Positions 22,829 through 32,310 of a stretch of DNA of 64,000 bases are shown here, one piece after another. Below the pieces are notes generated by a model, which searched no databases, had not been told where the DNA came from, and saw only the letters and a list, made by a program, of their open reading frames with translations. This DNA is from Azotobacter bryophylli (GTDB lineage Bacteria; Pseudomonadota; Gammaproteobacteria; Pseudomonadales; Pseudomonadaceae), in the NCBI RefSeq assembly GCF_042643485.1, contig NZ_JBHRSJ010000034.1:186001-250000 (forward strand). The letters are read 5' to 3'. A program made the position numbers and the translations under genes. Position 1 is the stretch's first letter. Every line of letters starts with the position of its first letter.

Positions 22829-24130
22829 TCAGTGTAGCTTCAGCCGCGGCTCCGTACTGCGGCGGAAATGGCCGCCGAGCATCATCAATGCGGTACGAAG
22901 GCCGCCGTAGAGGGCCATCTGGTGCTTCCGATAGAGCGAGACATAGAACTTCCGGGCCAGCCAGCCTTCCAGGGTCACACTGCCTGTCAGATTGCCCATC
23001 AGATTACCGACCGCTGAAAACCTCGACAGGGAGATCAGCGAGCCGTAATCGCGGTAGCGGTATTCCGGCAGGGGCTTGCCCTTCAGGCGTAGCTTGAGCG
23101 ATTTCACCAATAACGCAGCCTGCTGGTGTGCGGCTTGGGCGCGGGGGGGGACGTTGCGGCCATCACTGTCCGGTTGCGGGCAAGCGGCACAGTCGCCGAA
23201 GGCGAAGATGTCATCGTCGCGAGTGGTTTGTAGCGTTGGGCGGACGACCAGTTGGTCAATCCGATTGCTTTCCAGTCCATCCAGCTCCTTCAGAAAGGCC
23301 GGGGCGCGGATACCTGCTGCCCAGACCATCAGATGGGCGGGGATGAACTGGCCATCCTTGGTATGCAGTCCATCGGCGGTAACCTCCTTGACCGCCGTGC
23401 TGGTCATCACGGTCGTGCCGAGCTTCTTCAGCGTGGCATGGGCCGACTGGCTGATGCGTTCTGGTAGTGCTTGCAGCACTCGTGGCCCGGCTTCGATCAG
23501 GGTGATTTGCAGGTCCTCTGGCTGGATTCGATCCAGACCATAAGCTGCCAGCTCATAGGAGGCATGGTGCAGTTCGGCTGCCAGTTCGACACCGGTGGCT
23601 CCTGCGCCGACAATGGCGATTCTGACTTGGTTGCTATGGTCTTCGCTGGCCTGCTGGGCACGCAGATAGTGGGTGAGCAGCTGACGGCGAAAGCGGTCGG
23701 CCTGTTTACGGGCGTCCAGAAATATGCAGTGTTCGGAAGCTCCCGGTGTGCCGAAGTCGTTGGATGTACTGCCTACGGCCATGACCAGTGTGTCATAGAC
23801 GATATCTCGTTCCGGTAGCAGAGGGTGTCCATCAGGATTATTCGAGGCAGCCAGGCGGATGCGTTTATTCGCCCGGTCCAGCCCACACATGCGGCCAAGG
23901 TGGAATTCAAAATTGTTCCACTTGGCTTGGGCCACATAGTTCAACTCATCTTCAGTCGAGTTCAGTGAACCAGCTGCAACCTCGTGCAGCAGAGGTTTCC
24001 AGATGTGCGTCATGTTGGCGTCGACCAGAATGATCTTCGCCTGACCTCGTTTGCCCAGGGTTTTACCTAGGCAGGTGGCAAGTTCCAATCCGCCGGCGCC
24101 GCCGCCGACAATAACGATACGATGAGTCAT
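22829..24130 (-). CDS. ndh: Type II NADH:quinone dehydrogenase
   Basis: The 433-residue flavoprotein starts MTHRIVIVGGGAGGLELATC, the FAD-binding GxGxxG. The second dinucleotide fold is IAIVGAGATGVELAAEL (about residue 170), for NADH. Later come VWAAGIRAPAFL and DIFAFGDCAACP, which position FAD. The C-terminal amphipathic region (LISLSRFSAVGNLMGNL, then LEGWLARKFY) attaches it to the inner membrane. It feeds electrons from NADH to quinone without proton pumping. The start at 24130 puts the first motif at the N-terminus. Confidence 0.95.
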   Translation of the reverse strand: MTHRIVIVGGGAGGLELATCLGKTLGKRGQAKIILVDANMTHIWKPLLHEVAAGSLNSTEDELNYVAQAKWNNFEFHLGRMCGLDRANKRIRLAASNNPDGHPLLPERDIVYDTLVMAVGSTSNDFGTPGASEHCIFLDARKQADRFRRQLLTHYLRAQQASEDHSNQVRIAIVGAGATGVELAAELHHASYELAAYGLDRIQPEDLQITLIEAGPRVLQALPERISQSAHATLKKLGTTVMTSTAVKEVTADGLHTKDGQFIPAHLMVWAAGIRAPAFLKELDGLESNRIDQLVVRPTLQTTRDDDIFAFGDCAACPQPDSDGRNVPPRAQAAHQQAALLVKSLKLRLKGKPLPEYRYRDYGSLISLSRFSAVGNLMGNLTGSVTLEGWLARKFYVSLYRKHQMALYGGLRTALMMLGGHFRRSTEPRLKLH

Positions 24131-24193
24131 GGGTAGGTCTCGCAAGGCTAGGAAAAACCGGAATGCGGGCCGTCCGGGCGAGCGCAAGGCAGC

Positions 24194-24367
24194 TCATAGC
24201 GCCAGTCGACCTAGCAGGAGACTCAACAAACCCAGGCTGAAGACCACGACCAGCAGTACCAGCATCATTCGCCAGGGGCGGAATGGGCGGCGCTCCACCT
24301 GATGTTGCGGAGCGCTCAGGTACTCATTGACGCGTCGCTGATCATCGGGACTCAGGCGGCTAGGCAT
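24194..24367 (-). CDS. DUF3094 family small membrane protein (57 aa)
   Basis: Direct translation from the ATG at 24365-24367 gives MPSRLSPDDQRRVNEYLSAP, then QHQVERRPFRPWRMM and one membrane helix LVLLVVVFSLGLLSLLLG. This is the DUF3094 pattern, a short Pseudomonas protein encoded just upstream of ndh. Function is unknown; the pairing with ndh suggests an inner-membrane role. It is too short to stand out in ORF searches. Confidence 0.85.
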   Translation of the reverse strand: MPSRLSPDDQRRVNEYLSAPQHQVERRPFRPWRMMLVLLVVVFSLGLLSLLLGRLAL

Positions 24368-24518
24368 GCAAGGCTCGGTATTCTTGGTTTAGTCATGCGC
24401 CAGAGTGACCCGGCGTGCTCTTTATGCTTGGATAATAACGCTTCGTCGGTGAATGTGAATGGAAAAATGCGAGTTTTAGAGGCGTAAAACAACCAACCTT
24501 AGTCGTAATTTCTCCACT

Positions 24519-25148
24519 TCAGAACCCTATGCCGACGTCAAACAGCACGCTTCGCCCCAGATTGTTGCGCAGGAATTCCGGCGCGTCTGAGTGAGCGAAC
24601 AGCACTCGGGCGAAGGACGGTCCGATCAGTGAGAGCGAGCGCCAGCCCTGCAAGACGAATTCCGTGGGTGGTGGAAAGTAGGTGTTGCGGTCGAGTGTCG
24701 CCTGCTTGAGGCTGATGAAGGCGAGCAGGTCCAGTTCTCCCAAGTCGAGTCCGCGCTCCAGGTAGTTGTGCGCCTTCTTGTGCAAGGTCGGCGCTAGACG
24801 TGCCTGCAGATCCGCGGCAGGTAGATGACGTGGCGGACCGGCGTCGACAAGTAGATCCTTGAGGCTGTCGGCGCTACGGCGGCGTTGAAGCTCGGCGCGC
24901 CATTCCTCGTTCAGGCGCCGGCCCTCGTCAAGCACGAAGAACACCTCGAAATTAGCTTCCCGGAACCGGACATCCGGAGGCTCCTGGTCAGCGGGGCTGA
25001 ATTCTCCGTTCCGATACGTGATGTTCAGTGCCTGCAAGAGGCGCTGGCAGACCCAGCACTCGCGCTCCCACTTGCGCGCATTGGAGAGAAAGTCGTTGGC
25101 CTGCTCGGCCTGTCGGGTGAGCAGACGCAGATAGTCGGCTTCGTCCAT
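24519..25148 (-). CDS. DUF1780 family protein
   Basis: The 209-residue protein starts MDEADYLRLLTRQAEQANDFL, has WERECWVCQRLLQALNI and PDVRFREANFEVFFVLDEGR, and ends FLRNNLGRSVLFDVGIGF. I recognise the DUF1780 family, which resembles PD-(D/E)XK nuclease folds (the DVRF...FEVFFVLDEGR stretch fits a nuclease core). Activity is unknown. The gene sits in the conserved chromosomal order between DUF3094/ndh and the GNAT gene. The gap 25149-25378 shows no gene. Confidence 0.8.
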   Translation of the reverse strand: MDEADYLRLLTRQAEQANDFLSNARKWERECWVCQRLLQALNITYRNGEFSPADQEPPDVRFREANFEVFFVLDEGRRLNEEWRAELQRRRSADSLKDLLVDAGPPRHLPAADLQARLAPTLHKKAHNYLERGLDLGELDLLAFISLKQATLDRNTYFPPPTEFVLQGWRSLSLIGPSFARVLFAHSDAPEFLRNNLGRSVLFDVGIGF

Positions 25149-25378
25149 GGATCAAGACCAGGCACTTGGAATGTGTGGCTCGACAGATAGGAGCAATCGC
25201 CTGTGGTTATAGCGGGTTCGTTCTCTTCTGCCAATACGTCCTGACGCCCTACTGGGCATTGCCAATGGTGTTTTCTACGGTCGCTCCAGACCGCATCGAC
25301 GCTCACGTGGTTTACGGCTAATCCACAGGGCTCTGCCTGGGGGTGTAAACTGCGTCATCCGCTTCAAGGAATTGTCGC

Positions 25379-25804
25379 ATGTCGATTCGGTCCGTTACCC
25401 CTGGCGACCATCCCGCCCTGTTGGCGCTATGGCAGCGTACGCCCGGCTTGCAGCTTCGCGTCGAGGATGAGTTCGAACCGTTCTGTGCCTATCTCGAGCG
25501 CAATCCCGATCTGAGCCTGCTGATCGAGCAGGATGGCCAGGTCCTGGCTTCGCTGCTGGTGGGGCACGACGGTCGTCGTGGCTACCTGCAGCATCTGGTG
25601 GTCGACGAGCCCTGGCGCGGCCGTGGCTTTGCCCGTGCACTGCTGCGCGAGGGGCTGCTCCGCCTGGCTGCCTTGGGCATCGAAAAATCCCATGTCTTCG
25701 TGCTCGGCGATGCGCCGCTGGCGTTGGAGTTCTGGTTGGCTCAGCCAGGCTGGGAAATGCGTCGGGACATCCAGGTCTATTCCACTCGGAGGAATGAAAA
25801 TTGA
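25379..25804 (+). CDS. GNAT family N-acetyltransferase
   Basis: The 141-residue protein has the GNAT fold: LQHLVVDEPWRGRGFARAL gives the acetyl-CoA pyrophosphate loop (RGRGFA), followed by KSHVFVLGDAPLALEFWLA and the usual final strand. The substrate is unknown. It is the first of three overlapping plus-strand genes; its TGA overlaps the TTG start of the next. Confidence 0.9.
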   Translation: MSIRSVTPGDHPALLALWQRTPGLQLRVEDEFEPFCAYLERNPDLSLLIEQDGQVLASLLVGHDGRRGYLQHLVVDEPWRGRGFARALLREGLLRLAALGIEKSHVFVLGDAPLALEFWLAQPGWEMRRDIQVYSTRRNEN

Positions 25805-26268
25805 GATTCTTTACCGCTCTGGTGTTCTGTCTGATGCCTTTCTGGGCACAGGCCTTGGAGGTGGGGGAGCGGCTCGCTCCTTGGACCCTGCTCGACCAGC
25901 ATGAGCAGGCCTATAGCCTGAATGAGCAGACCCGCATCCTGCTAGTTGCTCGTAGTATGGACGGCGCACGGCTGGTCGAGGCAGCGCTCAAGGATCGGCC
26001 CAAAGGCTATCTGGAGGTTCGCCAGACAGTCTTCGTCGCCGATATCAGCCGTATGCCGTCGCTCATTGCCCGGTTGTTCGCGGTGCCGGCCATGCGAGGC
26101 TACTCCTATCGGGTGTTGCTGGACCGCGATGCTCGCGTTACCTCTCGCTACCCTGGGGACCCGGCCAAAGTGCTCTGGCTGGATCTGGAGCAGGAGAAAT
26201 TGCAGGGCTTGCGCGAATTCGGCAGCGCCGGTGAGCTGTCTGCTGCTCTCGAGCGGGAGGCCCGGTGA
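25801..26268 (+). CDS. Exported hypothetical protein, thioredoxin-like fold possible (155 aa)
   Basis: A TTG start overlaps the GNAT stop (TTGA). The first 18 residues (RFFTALVFCLMPFWAQA) form a signal peptide with cleavage after QA. The mature protein begins LEVGERLAPWTLLDQHEQAY, which resembles the opening of thioredoxin-fold or peroxiredoxin-like proteins, but no CxxC is present. It is a conserved Pseudomonas periplasmic protein of unknown function. Confidence 0.7.
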   Translation: MRFFTALVFCLMPFWAQALEVGERLAPWTLLDQHEQAYSLNEQTRILLVARSMDGARLVEAALKDRPKGYLEVRQTVFVADISRMPSLIARLFAVPAMRGYSYRVLLDRDARVTSRYPGDPAKVLWLDLEQEKLQGLREFGSAGELSAALEREAR

Positions 26269-26954
26269 TAGCTGCCGAGCTGCTTGAGCCCGATACACTG
26301 ATGACCTGTACGGTCGTTTATGTGGGCACACTGCTTTTTGCCGCCTGGCGATCCCCCTGGCTGGAATTGTTCAGCGATAGCCGACGACAGCATCTGCTGT
26401 TCGGCACCATGCTGGCTGTGTTTCTACTATGGCTGGTGCGACGAGATTTTCCCTCCGGACTCTCCTTTCATTTCATCGGCATGACGGCGGTCACGTTGTT
26501 GCTCGACTGGCCGCTGGCAATGCTTGCCGGTCTGGCGGCCCAGCTCGGGCTGTTGGCTCTGGGCCGGCAGGACTGGGCTGCACTGGGGGTGAATGGTCTG
26601 TTGTTGGTGACGATCCCAGTGTTGATTGCCGAGGGCTGCGCCTTGCTGGTCGAGCGCGCCCAGCCACACAACCTGTTCGTCTATATCTTCTGTTCGGGTT
26701 TTTTTCCGGCTGCGCTGACCGCCCTGATTTGCCTGATGGCGGGGCTCGGTTTGCTGTGGATGGATGGGCGTTACGAAATGCCGCCGTGGCTCGAGGACTT
26801 TGCCGGTTACCTCTGGCTGATCATGTTCCCCGAAGCCTTCATCAACGGTGCCGTGGTCAGTGGTCTGGTGGTCTACTATCCCGAGTGGCTGGAAACCTTC
26901 AACCGCAGCCGCTATCTGCAGGCTCCCTGGAAGGACGACGAGACGCGGCGTTAG
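26265..26954 (+). CDS. CbiM-like energy-coupling-factor membrane protein
   Basis: The 229-residue integral membrane protein has about six hydrophobic helices (VVYVGTLLFAAW, LFGTMLAVFLLWLV, FHFIGMTAVTLLLDWPLAML, VNGLLLVTIPVLIAEG, LTALICLMAGLGLL, AFINGAVVSGLVVYY). FHFIGMTAVTLLL fits the conserved CbiM region. CbiM proteins take up cobalt or nickel with ECF partners, but none are nearby, so the substrate is open. The GTG start at 26265 overlaps the previous stop (GTGA). Confidence 0.72.
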   Translation: MIAAELLEPDTLMTCTVVYVGTLLFAAWRSPWLELFSDSRRQHLLFGTMLAVFLLWLVRRDFPSGLSFHFIGMTAVTLLLDWPLAMLAGLAAQLGLLALGRQDWAALGVNGLLLVTIPVLIAEGCALLVERAQPHNLFVYIFCSGFFPAALTALICLMAGLGLLWMDGRYEMPPWLEDFAGYLWLIMFPEAFINGAVVSGLVVYYPEWLETFNRSRYLQAPWKDDETRR

Positions 26955-26961
26955 TCGGTTG

Positions 26962-27162
26962 TCAATGTTCTCTCGGCGGCAGTTCCCCGGAAAACAAGTC
27001 ATCCTCGAGACTGTCTCCCGGAATCGCGTGCTCCTCGGCAGCCCAGGCGCCCAGATCGATCAGCTTACAACGTTCGCTGCAGAATGGTCGGCATGGGCTC
27101 TGTGAGCACCATTCGACTGGAGCTTTGCAGGTAGGGCAGGTGACTATCCGGGGCTGCTTCAT
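26962..27162 (-). CDS. yacG: DNA gyrase inhibitor YacG (zinc protein)
   Basis: The 66-residue protein has the YacG zinc site: CPTCKAPVEWC near the start and CSERCKLIDLGAWAAEEHAI. YacG binds the GyrB C-terminal domain and inhibits gyrase. It overlaps the coaE stop by four bases (ATGA) and follows it in one operon, as in many gammaproteobacteria. The start at 27162 places the first Cys pair about nine residues in. Confidence 0.95.
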   Translation of the reverse strand: MKQPRIVTCPTCKAPVEWCSQSPCRPFCSERCKLIDLGAWAAEEHAIPGDSLEDDLFSGELPPREH

Positions 27163-27770
27163 GATACTTGGCCTCCGCGCAGGGTCAGATAAAAGGCATG
27201 TAGGCGTTCGACCTCGTGTTTCAGCCACTCCTCGGAGCGATCGTTGTTCAGCACGTCATCGGCATGGCGTAGGCGCTCTTCGCGGCTGGCCTGGGCCTTG
27301 ATGATCGCTTCGATCTGTTTCCTATCGGCTTGGTCGCGTTGCATGGTGCGTTGCAGCTGCAGGGCTTCGGGCACATCCACGACGAGGATGCGTTGTACCA
27401 ATCGATGCTGATCCGTCTCTACCAACAAGGGCGAAACCAGAATGGCATAGGGCGAACTGGCTTGTTCCAGGTTGGCTACGATCTCCTGGCGGATCAGCGG
27501 ATGCAGCAGTTTCTCCAGCCAGCGACGCTCGTTTTCATCCTGGAACACCCGCTGTCGTAGTGCGGCTCGGTCCAGGCGGCCATCCGTCAGCAGGATCTCC
27601 TTGCCGAAGTGCTCGGCGATCTTTCTGAGTGCCAGGCGGCCTGGCTCCACCACCCATCGAGCCGCCTGGTCGGCGTCCACCACGTGCACGCCGAGATCGC
27701 TGAAATGCTGGGCGGCGGCGCTCTTGCCGCTGCCGATGCCTCCAGTCAGGCCAAGAATCCACGGTTTCAT
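27159..27770 (-). CDS. coaE: Dephospho-CoA kinase
   Basis: The 203-residue P-loop kinase starts MKPWILGLTGGIGSGKSAAA (Walker A), with VHVVDADQAAR (acidic catalytic region) and LLVETDQHRLVQRILVVDVP. It phosphorylates dephospho-CoA in the last step of CoA synthesis. The length is normal. The start at 27770 was chosen because the preceding frame has no homology-like sequence. It lies in the standard pilD-coaE-yacG order. Confidence 0.97.
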   Translation of the reverse strand: MKPWILGLTGGIGSGKSAAAQHFSDLGVHVVDADQAARWVVEPGRLALRKIAEHFGKEILLTDGRLDRAALRQRVFQDENERRWLEKLLHPLIRQEIVANLEQASSPYAILVSPLLVETDQHRLVQRILVVDVPEALQLQRTMQRDQADRKQIEAIIKAQASREERLRHADDVLNNDRSEEWLKHEVERLHAFYLTLRGGQVS

Positions 27771-27881
27771 CTTAGGGCTCTTACGAATCATGCCAGTCTT
27801 GATACCGGTTCGACTGCCGATATGCAAATGGAGTGGACCAAGCCCCTCATCACGAAGAGGAGGGGCGGGCAAGGGATAGGC

Positions 27882-28754
27882 TTAGTGAAAGCCCGCGAAC
27901 TGAAGATAGGCGCCGGTAATCTGCTTTCCCCAGAGCAAGGCGATCCAGCCGGCGAGGGCGAGGAAAGGGCCGAAGGGGATCGGCGTGCCATGCTCGGCCT
28001 TACGTAGTTTCAGAATGAGCAATCCGAGCATTGCGCCGACCAGAGAGGACAAGAGGATGGTCAGCGGCAGAATCTGCCAGCCTCCCCAGGCACCAAGCAT
28101 CGCCAGCAGCTTGAAATCACCATAGCCCATGCCTTCCTTGCCGGTGGTCAGCTTGAACAGCCAGTACATCGACCACAGGCTGAGATAGCCGGCGATCGCC
28201 CCCCAGAGGGCGTCTTCCAGGCTGGTGAAAAGGCCGAAGTGATTGATGATCAGCCCCAGCCAGAGCAACGGCAATACCAAGGAGTCGGGTAACAACTGGT
28301 GGTCGAAGTCGATCAGGCTCATGGCCAGCAGGCCCCAGCTGAGCAGAAGCATGGCACCGGCCTGCCAGCCGAAGCCGAAATGCCAGGCGATATAGGCCGA
28401 GAGCAATCCGCAGGCGAGCTCCACCAGTGGATAGCGTACGCTGATCGACGCCTTGCAGCTCGAGCACTTTCCATGCAGGACCAGCCAACTGAGTAGTGGG
28501 ATGTTCTCCCAGGGCCTGATCTCATGGCCGCAGTGCGGGCAGCGTGAGTTCGGCAAAACCAGGTTGAAGGTCTCGGTTGGTCCAGCATCCGGCAGTTCGA
28601 GTACTTCCCGCGCCTGGGCTTGCCAGTCGCGCAACATCATCTTGGGTAAGCGATAGATCACGACATTGAGAAAGCTGCCGACCACCAGACCAAGCAGCAG
28701 TACAGAGAAAACAAAGGCCAGCACGTGGCTGGCCAGCAGATCGATGAAAGGCAT
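27882..28754 (-). CDS. pilD: Prepilin peptidase/methyltransferase PilD
   Basis: The 290-residue inner-membrane aspartyl protease has a cytoplasmic zinc site (CPHCGHEI and CSSCKASI) and the two catalytic Asp motifs, LIDFDHQLLPD and the GYGDFKLL (GxGD) signature. Multiple helices follow. It cuts the leader of PilA and minor pilins and methylates the new N-terminus; it usually serves type II secretion too. It starts just after pilC (stop at 28756), in the same operon. Confidence 0.97.
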   Translation of the reverse strand: MPFIDLLASHVLAFVFSVLLLGLVVGSFLNVVIYRLPKMMLRDWQAQAREVLELPDAGPTETFNLVLPNSRCPHCGHEIRPWENIPLLSWLVLHGKCSSCKASISVRYPLVELACGLLSAYIAWHFGFGWQAGAMLLLSWGLLAMSLIDFDHQLLPDSLVLPLLWLGLIINHFGLFTSLEDALWGAIAGYLSLWSMYWLFKLTTGKEGMGYGDFKLLAMLGAWGGWQILPLTILLSSLVGAMLGLLILKLRKAEHGTPIPFGPFLALAGWIALLWGKQITGAYLQFAGFH

Positions 28755-28755
28755 A

Positions 28756-29973
28756 TCAGACCACGGCACCCAGCTGGAAGATCGGCAAGTACATGGCGAT
28801 GATCAGGCCGCCGACCAGCACGCCGAGGACCGCCATGATCAGCGGCTCCATCAGGCTGGTCAAACCGTCGACCATATTGTCCACCTCGGCTTCGTAGAAG
28901 CTGGCCACTTTGTCCAGCATTTCATCCAGTGAGCCGGACTCCTCGCCGATGGCAGTCATCTGGATCGCCATGGTCGGGAAGGTGCCGGTGGTACGCATGG
29001 AGAAATTGAGCTGCATGCCGGTGGAGACGTCAGCCTTGACCTTGTCGGTGGCATTGCGGAACACCACGTTCCCGGTGGCGCCGGATACCGAGTCCAGCGC
29101 ATCCACCAGCGGTACGCCTGCGGCGAAGGTGGTGGCCAGGGTCCGGGCGAAGCGGGCGACTGCGGATTTATAGAGAATGTCGCCAATGATGGGCAGTTTC
29201 AGAATCGTGCGGTCCACCCAGTCGCGAAACTTTTCCGAGCGCTTGTGCGCCTCCTTGAGTGCGAAAGAGGCTGCGAACATGCACAGCAGGACATAGAACC
29301 AGGATTTCTGTAGGGTCTCGGATAGGCTAACGACCATTCGGGTAAAGGCAGGCAACTCGGCGCCGAAGTTGGCGAACACCGATTGGAACTGCGGAACTAC
29401 TTTAATCAGTAGAATTGACGAGACGATGATTGCTACCACGATTACCGCAATGGGGTAGTTCATCGCCTTCTTGATCTTGGCCTTCAGGGCCTCGGTCTTT
29501 TCTTTGTAGGTGGCGACCCGGTCGAGCAGGGTTTCCAGAGCGCCGGACTGCTCGCCGGATTCAACCAGGTTGCAATACAGGTCGTCGAAGTACTGAGGCT
29601 TCTTGCGCAGGGCGCTGGCGAAGCTGTTGCCTGCTGCTACTTCCTGTTTGACCTCGTCTACCAGCTTGCGCATGTTCTGGTTGTCGAGACCTTCGCCGAT
29701 GATGTCGAAGGCCTGCAATAGCGGCACCCCGGCCTTCATCATGGTTGCCATCTGCCGGGTGAACAGGGCGATATCCAGCGGTTTGATCTTCTTGCCCTGG
29801 CCGAGGAGGGATACAGCCTTCTTGCGCACCTTGAGCGGGTTGATGCCCTGCTTGCGCAATTGCGCCTTGACCAGTGCAGGATTCACTCCGCTGAGTTCCC
29901 CCTTGACCTTGGCGCCGCGCTTGTCGGTACCCTCCCAGGTGAACACGCTGGTCTTTAACGCTTTTTCCGCCAT
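28756..29973 (-). CDS. pilC: Type IV pilus inner-membrane platform protein PilC
   Basis: The 405-residue protein has the duplicated GspF/PilC domains: LFTRQMATMMKAGVPLLQAF in the first and VARFARTLATTFAAGVPLVD in the second, each with flanking membrane helices. It is the platform on which PilB and PilT act. Length and N-terminus (MAEKALKTSVFTWEGTDKRG) match other Pseudomonas PilC. It begins two bases after the pilB stop, so the genes are coupled. Confidence 0.97.
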   Translation of the reverse strand: MAEKALKTSVFTWEGTDKRGAKVKGELSGVNPALVKAQLRKQGINPLKVRKKAVSLLGQGKKIKPLDIALFTRQMATMMKAGVPLLQAFDIIGEGLDNQNMRKLVDEVKQEVAAGNSFASALRKKPQYFDDLYCNLVESGEQSGALETLLDRVATYKEKTEALKAKIKKAMNYPIAVIVVAIIVSSILLIKVVPQFQSVFANFGAELPAFTRMVVSLSETLQKSWFYVLLCMFAASFALKEAHKRSEKFRDWVDRTILKLPIIGDILYKSAVARFARTLATTFAAGVPLVDALDSVSGATGNVVFRNATDKVKADVSTGMQLNFSMRTTGTFPTMAIQMTAIGEESGSLDEMLDKVASFYEAEVDNMVDGLTSLMEPLIMAVLGVLVGGLIIAMYLPIFQLGAVV

Positions 29974-29975
29974 GG

Positions 29976-31679
29976 TTAATCCTTGGTGACGCGGTTGACT
30001 TCTTCCAGACTGGTGATGCCCTGCATGGCCTTCAGCAGGGCAGAGGTGCGCAGGTCGTTGAAGCCATCGGCGCGCATTTGCTGGGCGATATCGATGGAGT
30101 TGCCGTCCTCCATGATAATGCGCTGCAGAGCCGGCGTGATTTTAACCACTTCATAAATACCGACCCGGCCCTTGTATCCGCCGTTGCACTGTTCGCAGCC
30201 GACCGGGCGATAAATCTTGAAGGTGCCGATTTTTTCCTCCGGAAAGCCCTCTTGAATCTGAGCTTCCCGAGGAATGTCCAGTGGCTTCTTGCAGTGGTTG
30301 CACAGCTTGCGTGCCAGGCGCTGGGCAATGATCAGGTTGACCGAGGTGGCGATGTTGAACGAGGGGACGCCCATGTTGCGCAGGCGGGTCAAGGTTTCCG
30401 CCGCGCTGTTGGTGTGCAGGGTGGACATCACCATGTGGCCGGTCTGCGCGGCCTTGATCGCGATTTCGGCAGTTTCCAGGTCCCGGATCTCACCGACCAT
30501 GATGATGTCCGGGTCCTGACGCAGGAAGGCGCGCAAAGCCTGGGAGAAGTCCATGCCCTGCTTGGGGTTGACGTTGACCTGGTTGATCCCCTCCAGGTTG
30601 ATTTCCACCGGATCCTCGGCGGTGGAGATGTTCACCTCGGCTGTGTTCAGGATATTCAGGCCGGTATATAGGGAAACCGTCTTGCCCGAGCCGGTCGGGC
30701 CGGTGACTAGGATCATGCCCTGTGGCTGGTTCAGTGCCTCCAGATAGAGTGCTTTCTGATCCTCTTCATAGCCTAGGGCGTCGATGCCCATCTGGGCGCT
30801 GGAGGGGTCGAGGATCCGCATCACGATCTTCTCGCCCCATAATGTGGGTAGTGTGTTGACCCGGAAGTCGATGGCCCTGGTTTTCGAAATCTTCATCTTG
30901 ATCCGGCCGTCCTGGGGCTTGCGCCGTTCGGAAATATCCAGTCCGGCCATCACCTTCAGGCGTGCGGCGATCCGGGGCGCCAGTTGGATCGGTGGCTTGG
31001 CCACTTCATGGAGGATGCCGTCGGTACGCAGGCGTACCCGGTAGGTTTTCTCGTAGGGCTCGAAGTGCAAGTCGGAAGAGCCGCCCCGGATCGCATCCAG
31101 CAGCACCTTGTTGACGAAGCGCACCACCGGTGCATCCTCGGCATCGCCGGCCGGGTTGATTTCTTCCTCGTCGCCGTTGGTTGCCGTCACCTCCAGGCCG
31201 TCCAGATCGATGTCGGCCAGCTCCCCCATCCCGCTGCCGGCCGCGTCGAAGAACTTCTCGATAACTTCTCCCAGCTTGTCGTCTTCCACCAGAATGGCTT
31301 CGACGGTCAGGCCGGTACTGAACTGGATATCGCGAATCGCCTGATGATTGGTCGGATCGGAAATCGCTACGTAGAGCTTGTTGCCACGGCGCCGCAAGGG
31401 CAAGGCCCGGTGCTGGCGGATCAGCTTCTCGCTGACCAGGTCCTTCGGCTGCCCCTCCTTATCTAGTGCCTTGAGGTCGAACAGAGTGATGCCAAACTGC
31501 TCTGCCGCCAGTTCTGCCAGAGGGCGGCTTTTCACTAGCTTGCTCTGCACCAGATGGGTGACCAGCGACAGGTTATTTCGCTGTGCTTCGAGCTGGGCCT
31601 GCTGTGCCTTTTTCTCATCGATTAGGCCGACCAGCACCATCTGCCGGGCCAGACCGGAAAGGGAAACGTTGTCGTTCAT
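29976..31679 (-). CDS. pilB: Type IV pilus assembly ATPase PilB
   Basis: The 567-residue hexameric ATPase has a MshEN-type N-terminal domain and a T2SE motor: Walker A GPTGSGKT (about residue 326), Asp box, Walker B IIMVGEIRDLETAEIA and a His box (GHMVMSTLHTNSAAE). The C-terminal zinc site is CNHCKKPL and GCEQCNGGYKGR. It drives pilus extension. It is divergent from pilA; their shared gap is 31680-32310. Confidence 0.97.
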   Translation of the reverse strand: MNDNVSLSGLARQMVLVGLIDEKKAQQAQLEAQRNNLSLVTHLVQSKLVKSRPLAELAAEQFGITLFDLKALDKEGQPKDLVSEKLIRQHRALPLRRRGNKLYVAISDPTNHQAIRDIQFSTGLTVEAILVEDDKLGEVIEKFFDAAGSGMGELADIDLDGLEVTATNGDEEEINPAGDAEDAPVVRFVNKVLLDAIRGGSSDLHFEPYEKTYRVRLRTDGILHEVAKPPIQLAPRIAARLKVMAGLDISERRKPQDGRIKMKISKTRAIDFRVNTLPTLWGEKIVMRILDPSSAQMGIDALGYEEDQKALYLEALNQPQGMILVTGPTGSGKTVSLYTGLNILNTAEVNISTAEDPVEINLEGINQVNVNPKQGMDFSQALRAFLRQDPDIIMVGEIRDLETAEIAIKAAQTGHMVMSTLHTNSAAETLTRLRNMGVPSFNIATSVNLIIAQRLARKLCNHCKKPLDIPREAQIQEGFPEEKIGTFKIYRPVGCEQCNGGYKGRVGIYEVVKITPALQRIIMEDGNSIDIAQQMRADGFNDLRTSALLKAMQGITSLEEVNRVTKD

Positions 31680-32310
31680 CTACAAAGCGGCTCTCTGCTA
31701 AGTGGCGGAAACAGGCCGGGTGAATCGTGGGGAGCGGCAGATCTGGTGGGTCTCCCTTTTACTCTGGGACAGGCCGGATAGGGATACTCTACCCTGAGCC
31801 TTCAATTGCAGCAGAGGCATTCATCGCACTCTCCCTAGTGCATAGAGACAAGTCGCTCTTGCTTGCACGCGCATGTGCCCGTTTGGCAGCAAGGGAGGTA
31901 AGTGGAAAATCCATGGATCGGCCTCGATGGCATCTGCCTTATAACCCAGCAGACGAAAGCTGCCAAACCCACACAAGGCAAGTGACAAAAAGTGTCAGGA
32001 GTTGGCGGGTTTTTGCTCGAATGCCTGCTGGGCAAGTCGCCCACCCCTTTTTCTGGTTCTGGCAAACCGGGTATACCTGCCTCGGGGGGGCGATTTTTTG
32101 TGATGGAAGACTCAGAGGGGAATATCGGCAAAAACACCAATGGACATCTTTTTTTCAGGGGAGACGTAGCAACTACGTGCCTTCCAGCCCTAAGGTCGGT
32201 CCAAGTCCGGCCTCTTTCATCATTCTCGACTGCTCTAGAACGGGAAAGCTGGCACGTCTGCTGCTTTTACTCTGGCAGGCCAAGAGCCTTGACACCTTTA
32301 GGAGAAGTTG
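31680..32310. other. Divergent pilB/pilA regulatory region
   Basis: No gene is evident in these 631 bases. Next to pilA it holds a good sigma54 promoter. TGACA and TGTCA half-sites at about 31983-31997 (TGACAAAAAGTGTCA) resemble NtrC-family activator sites and could bind PilR, although they lie about 270 bases from the promoter. The GC content is lower than in the flanking genes. I see no tRNA here. Confidence 0.6.
32250..32265 (+). promoter_or_regulatory. Sigma54 (-24/-12) promoter of pilA
   Basis: TGGCAC-GTCTG-CTGCT fits TGGCAC-N5-TTGCW with one mismatch and keeps the invariant GG and GC. It predicts transcription from about 32277 and a leader of about 34 bases. Pseudomonas pilA is known to need RpoN and PilSR. 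Confidence 0.88.
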